Part shown: in pieces, positions 59,801 to 61,541 of the stretch | Layout of the letters: every line of letters begins with the position of its first letter | Position numbering within the stretch: position 1 is the first letter of the stretch | DNA from: Bacteroidales bacterium | GTDB taxonomy: Bacteria > Bacteroidota > Bacteroidia > Bacteroidales > P3 | Direction: 5' to 3' | Assembly (NCBI GenBank): GCA_017618625.1 | Contig: JAFZTV010000031.1 | Coordinates: 1-61,541, forward strand | DNA length: 61,541 nt | Notes under the pieces: model-generated | Database searches by the model: none | The model's input: only the letters and a program-made list of their open reading frames with translations | What the model was told of the DNA's origin: nothing | Made by a program: the position numbers and the translations under genes

Positions 59801-59986
59801 GCGCTGCTTCATTTCGTTCACGGCTGCGTTCGTGAATGTGATGGCCAGTATCCGCTTGAATCGTTCCCGCAGTCCTTCGTCGCTGTTTGCGTCAAACGCC
59901 AGTGTCAGATAGGTAAGCGCCAGCTGGTAGGTCTTTCCCGACCCCGCCGACGCCTTGCACACTATAAACCGTGCACGTTCGGGCAT
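56801..59986 (-). CDS. AddA/RecB-type UvrD helicase-nuclease
   Basis: A 1061-aa double-strand-break repair helicase-nuclease. Walker A CKASAGSGKTYQLALTYL is near residues 10-27, motif Ia LAITFTNAAVNEMKQRI near 50-66, and motif II ILIDEFQDTSRQQWRNLVPL near 402-421. VVGDAKQAIYRFRGGD and TIHTAKGLQWKVAIVAMP are motifs III and V; VYVALTRPEEKLIVYA is motif VI. The C-terminal PD-(D/E)XK nuclease has LRPDRIVFADGETWVVDFKTG. The ATG at 59986 has GGGAG 5 nt upstream and is preferred over the first Met. The AddB partner is not adjacent. Confidence 0.92.
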   Translation of the reverse strand: MPERARFIVCKASAGSGKTYQLALTYLTLAFDANSDEGLRERFKRILAITFTNAAVNEMKQRIVQELDALCNDELEKRPHIEESLMATTGLTAEEVRRKAKVVYESVLHNYSDLSVCTIDSFAHRIVKTFAHDLDLPEDFEVTLDKDELVERVTDNLMALIGTSGEDELTKLMETYSEERMKDGQRYDVEKELKEMVELVLDEETPKHIQELGDWNLEEYLRLKRKYREANAKFDEEMAKLGNEGLNLIKEKGIDWNMFYYGAKSMPGYFQNLVRKKYVKPNSYVLAFMDVEDNKIASPKCDEATREAIRAIKPQLKNLFEIIEKKKESLPLYNSRKKLMARLYEIGLLKRINTLVEEYYKENRVLHLSKITERIADVVEIDDAPFIYERIGNRYKNILIDEFQDTSRQQWRNLVPLVENSVGNGHTSLVVGDAKQAIYRFRGGDVRQFIELPKVKGYGHLNMSNDSIYTPFPKKKNWRSRKVLVEFINNYFSKAIRTGFGDNEYLTEMYIGQRIDGKDDMIQGWNERGDKLDGFVKLDFRENSDELWEAIGDEVEAQHGKGFEYGDICVMAAKNDQLTKVAEVLTRRGIKIESNESQKLEKSHLVRMALATMKCIANPDNEKAALTALMELEYMGKIDKGYVAEMAKNRSWRRLDEMMTAAGIEMNFKAMRQMSLYDCCEEIVRKCNLEGIENAYAAKLMNVTAEYAQTHRQDLREFLDWMDNHLGDMRLACTGGSEAVPLRTIHTAKGLQWKVAIVAMPTAGGRNNPIWVKVEEPELELKVGLVNTSKSEETVFDKQFEEERKLQEMDMTNKVYVALTRPEEKLIVYASCKKSDGDTKSHQQLLWNIAKTMEIAGAQKTQRTTEGGEQFCFGEDHKNTNPNDLKEKRELVTLEEISFPSYAERILYAQHANEEESKSQEQEFGTLVHETLAMTNDADDVERAVERQAKRLKLDNETTERVRRLALQAVNGQESHKFFAKGLKVKQEQTLIFNGTELRPDRIVFADGETWVVDFKTGSEHKGYKKQVRDYCAAMEAMGYPSVKGFLLFLKEDGCEVEEVA

Positions 59987-60068
59987 TCGGTCTCCCTCTT
60001 TCATTATATTTTGGTTCTGCATCTGCGGAAATATTTACATGTGTCGTTCTTCGGTTTTCTTTGACGAT

Positions 60069-60076
60069 GCAAAATT
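60069..60076 (-). promoter_or_regulatory. -7 element for the AddA-type gene
   Basis: Reverse-strand TAATTTTG, 83 bp before the ATG at 59986. Confidence 0.4.
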
Positions 60077-60139
60077 ACTAATTGTTTACGGATGTCGCGT
60101 ATATAGATAAGGTCTAGTTATGAAACTTTTTTACACCTT

Positions 60140-60173
60140 TTTGTTGATAATTCAAAAAAAAGTTTTATTTTAG
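60140..60173 (+). promoter_or_regulatory. Candidate promoter for the TonB-family gene
   Basis: TTTG (60140-60143) and the near-consensus TATTTTAG (60166-60173) are 22 bp apart, 62 bp before the ATG. Confidence 0.4.
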
Positions 60174-60235
60174 CCTCGGAAAAAGTAGTGGCATTAGCTA
60201 CTCTCTGAATTTAAAATAATCTAAAATTCAATATC

Positions 60236-60919
60236 ATGGAAGCAAAAAAATCACCCAAGGCTGACCTTGAAAATCGTAAAGGTCTCTTTTTGGAAATCGG
60301 ATTGGTGGTGATTCTTGCAGTCGCTCTGCTCGCTTTCAACATCAAGTCTTACGACCGCGAACAGGTTGAGGCTATAGAGCGCACCGTCCTCGACGAGGTT
60401 GAGGAAACCATCATCCAGACCGAGGAGCAGGAGAAACCGCCTGAGCCAGAACCTCCGCAGGAGCAGGTCCTCACCGAACTCGAAGTCGTTGAAAACGATG
60501 CCGAGATTGAAAACGAGGTGAAGATGGAAGACTTCAGCAAGGAGGTCCTGAACACCGAAGCTGTCGCTCCTATCGTTGAAACCAAGGATGAGGAGGTCGA
60601 AGAGGAAGTAGTTATTATCCCCGACGTCAACCCCGAGTTCGCTGGTGGCGAGGCTAAGCTTTACGAGTACCTCTCCGAGAACATCAAGTATCCCGACCTG
60701 GCTCGCGACGGCGGCATCACAGGTAAGGTATATGTGCAGTTTGTGGTCGAGAAGGACGGTTCCATCACCAACATTCAGGTCAAACGTGACATCGGCGGCG
60801 GTTGCGGCGAAGAGGCAAAGCGCGTCGTTCGCGGCATGCCCAAGTGGAAACCCGGTAAAGTCGGTGGCCGTACTGTCCGTTCGCAGTTCATCCTGCCCAT
60901 CAACTTCGTTCTGAAATAA
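60236..60919 (+). CDS. Energy transducer TonB family protein
   Basis: A 227-aa protein with one N-terminal TM (LFLEIGLVVILAVALLAFNI, 17-36). A Pro/Glu-rich periplasmic linker (EEQEKPPEPEPPQEQ) follows, then a C-terminal TonB domain (YLSENIKYPDLARDGGITGKVYVQFVVEKDGSITNIQVKRDIGGGCGEEAKRVVRGMPKWKPG). TonB proteins pass proton-motive energy to outer-membrane SusC/TonB-dependent transporters. exbB, exbD and a receptor are not adjacent. Monocistronic. Confidence 0.95.
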   Translation: MEAKKSPKADLENRKGLFLEIGLVVILAVALLAFNIKSYDREQVEAIERTVLDEVEETIIQTEEQEKPPEPEPPQEQVLTELEVVENDAEIENEVKMEDFSKEVLNTEAVAPIVETKDEEVEEEVVIIPDVNPEFAGGEAKLYEYLSENIKYPDLARDGGITGKVYVQFVVEKDGSITNIQVKRDIGGGCGEEAKRVVRGMPKWKPGKVGGRTVRSQFILPINFVLK

Positions 60920-60948
60920 CTTCATAAAATTGGCGAATTTAGGTAACG

Positions 60949-60980
60949 GGCTGCCCGACACGTTTGGGCAGCCTTTTTTT
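60949..60980 (+). terminator. Terminator after the TonB-family gene
   Basis: GGCTGCCC (60949-60956) pairs with GGGCAGCC (60966-60973), followed by seven T residues. The ABC-F ATG is only 6 bp further on. Confidence 0.9.
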
Positions 60981-60985
60981 GTAGC

Positions 60986-61541
60986 ATGATTTCAATCAAC
61001 AACCTCTCCGTCCAGTTTACAGGACAGAATCTCTTCTCCTCCGTCACCTTCAACATTGCCGACAACGACCGCATCGGCCTTGTCGGTAAGAACGGTGCTG
61101 GCAAATCCACTCTCCTCAAGATTCTCTGCGGACAGCAGGAACCCGAGAGCGGCACCATCGTCATCGCCTCGGGGCAGACCGTCGGCTACCTTCCTCAGGA
61201 GATGATTCCCGACCGCGAAGGCACCGTACTCGAAGGCGCGCTCAAGGCGTTCGACCATATCGACCTCCTCGAACAGCAGCTCCAGTCGCTCACCGACGAG
61301 ATTGCCAACCGCACCGACTACGAATCCGACTCCTACCTCCGCCTCATACAGCGTCACAACGACCTCTCCGAGCATATCACCCTTCTCGGTGGTAACAACC
61401 GCGGCGAGATGGCCGAAAAGATTCTTCTCGGTCTCGGCTTCCGCCACAGCGATTTCCAGCGTCCCATAGCTGAGTTCTCGGGAGGCTGGCAGATGCGCGT
61501 CCAACTCGCCAAACTCCTCCTTCAGCACCCCGACTTCCTCC
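60986..61541 (+). CDS. ABC-F family ATP-binding protein (partial, N-terminal part)
   Basis: The ATG at 60986 opens MISINNLSVQFTGQNLFSSV. Walker A GLVGKNGAGKSTLLKIL is near residues 32-48 and the signature FSGGWQMRVQLAKLLLQHPD near 164-183. The tandem-ABC, TM-less ABC-F family acts on ribosomes (EttA/Uup-like, or antibiotic resistance). The window ends after about 185 residues, before Walker B. The start lies 6 bp after the T-tract of the terminator, so the transcript either reads through or starts nearly leaderless. Confidence 0.93.
   Translation, partial: MISINNLSVQFTGQNLFSSVTFNIADNDRIGLVGKNGAGKSTLLKILCGQQEPESGTIVIASGQTVGYLPQEMIPDREGTVLEGALKAFDHIDLLEQQLQSLTDEIANRTDYESDSYLRLIQRHNDLSEHITLLGGNNRGEMAEKILLGLGFRHSDFQRPIAEFSGGWQMRVQLAKLLLQHPDFL

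Overview
This is a chromosomal window from a Bacteroidota genome, most likely the order Bacteroidales. The signs are the tmRNA tag GENNYALAA, promoters of the TAnnTTTG (-7) / TTTG (-33) type, a type IX secretion protein (PorZ), a methylmalonyl-CoA mutase small subunit, a split 2-oxoacid:ferredoxin oxidoreductase and a BatA-like double-TM protein. PorZ argues against the genus Bacteroides itself, which generally lacks T9SS. I see no phage, transposase, plasmid backbone or CRISPR array. The novelty lies in one envelope-lipid operon and in unusual repeat DNA.

Layout. 0-2 kb: a minus-strand pair, FabG (cut by the window edge) and an aromatic amino acid ammonia-lyase that looks like the tyrosine ammonia-lyases of flexirubin/aryl-polyene clusters. 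2-5 kb: a four-gene 2-oxoacid:ferredoxin oxidoreductase operon (minus). 5-7 kb: an 11-bp tandem array and three small lipoproteins. 7.5-12 kb: nitroreductase, BatA-like VWA protein, endonuclease III and an EEP-family phosphodiesterase. 12.1-12.7 kb: tRNA-Asp and tmRNA. 12.7-15 kb: AlkD-like protein and an AGCS amino acid:Na+ symporter.

15-26.3 kb is a co-directional plus-strand block: flavin reductase-like protein, B12-binding radical SAM enzyme, 124-aa unknown protein, small DMT-type transporter, LolA, GT2, a giant MMPL exporter/acyltransferase/methyltransferase-like fusion, alpha/beta hydrolase, PaaK-like CoA ligase and a second acyltransferase. With the ammonia-lyase and FabG at the left edge, this reads as a split pathway that makes, acylates or glycosylates, and exports an aryl-polyene or similar lipid to the outer membrane.

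26.3-34.7 kb (minus): glmS, riboflavin synthase, DPP-IV peptidase and a polyprenol-phosphate glycosyltransferase in one unit; then urocanate hydratase followed by a 34-aa membrane micro-ORF and a degenerate signal-peptidase/VanZ fusion. 35.4-41.4 kb: a tight minus operon, unknown P/E-rich protein-gmk-mreC-mreD-porZ-recO. 41.5-45.7 kb: exopolysaccharide control trio (PHP phosphatase, BY-kinase, Wza). 46.3-49 kb: rpsO-pnp. 49-60 kb (minus): prfA, kbl, OppC-like permease, DUF59, sufE, LptF/G permease, methylmalonyl-CoA mutase small subunit and an AddA-type helicase-nuclease. 60.2-61.5 kb: a TonB-family protein and the start of an ABC-F ATPase.

The most unusual DNA-level feature is a dispersed set of tandem arrays with an 11-bp (or 22-bp) period in intergenic DNA at about 5.3, 22.9, 34.8, 35.2, 45.9 and 56.8 kb. 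Two of them share the exact unit ATATCAAAGTC in opposite orientations, 34 kb apart. Shorter 7-8-bp repeats form imperfect hairpins in both large spacers of the oxidoreductase operon, and a ~33-36-bp element occurs four times in frame inside the exporter fusion gene.
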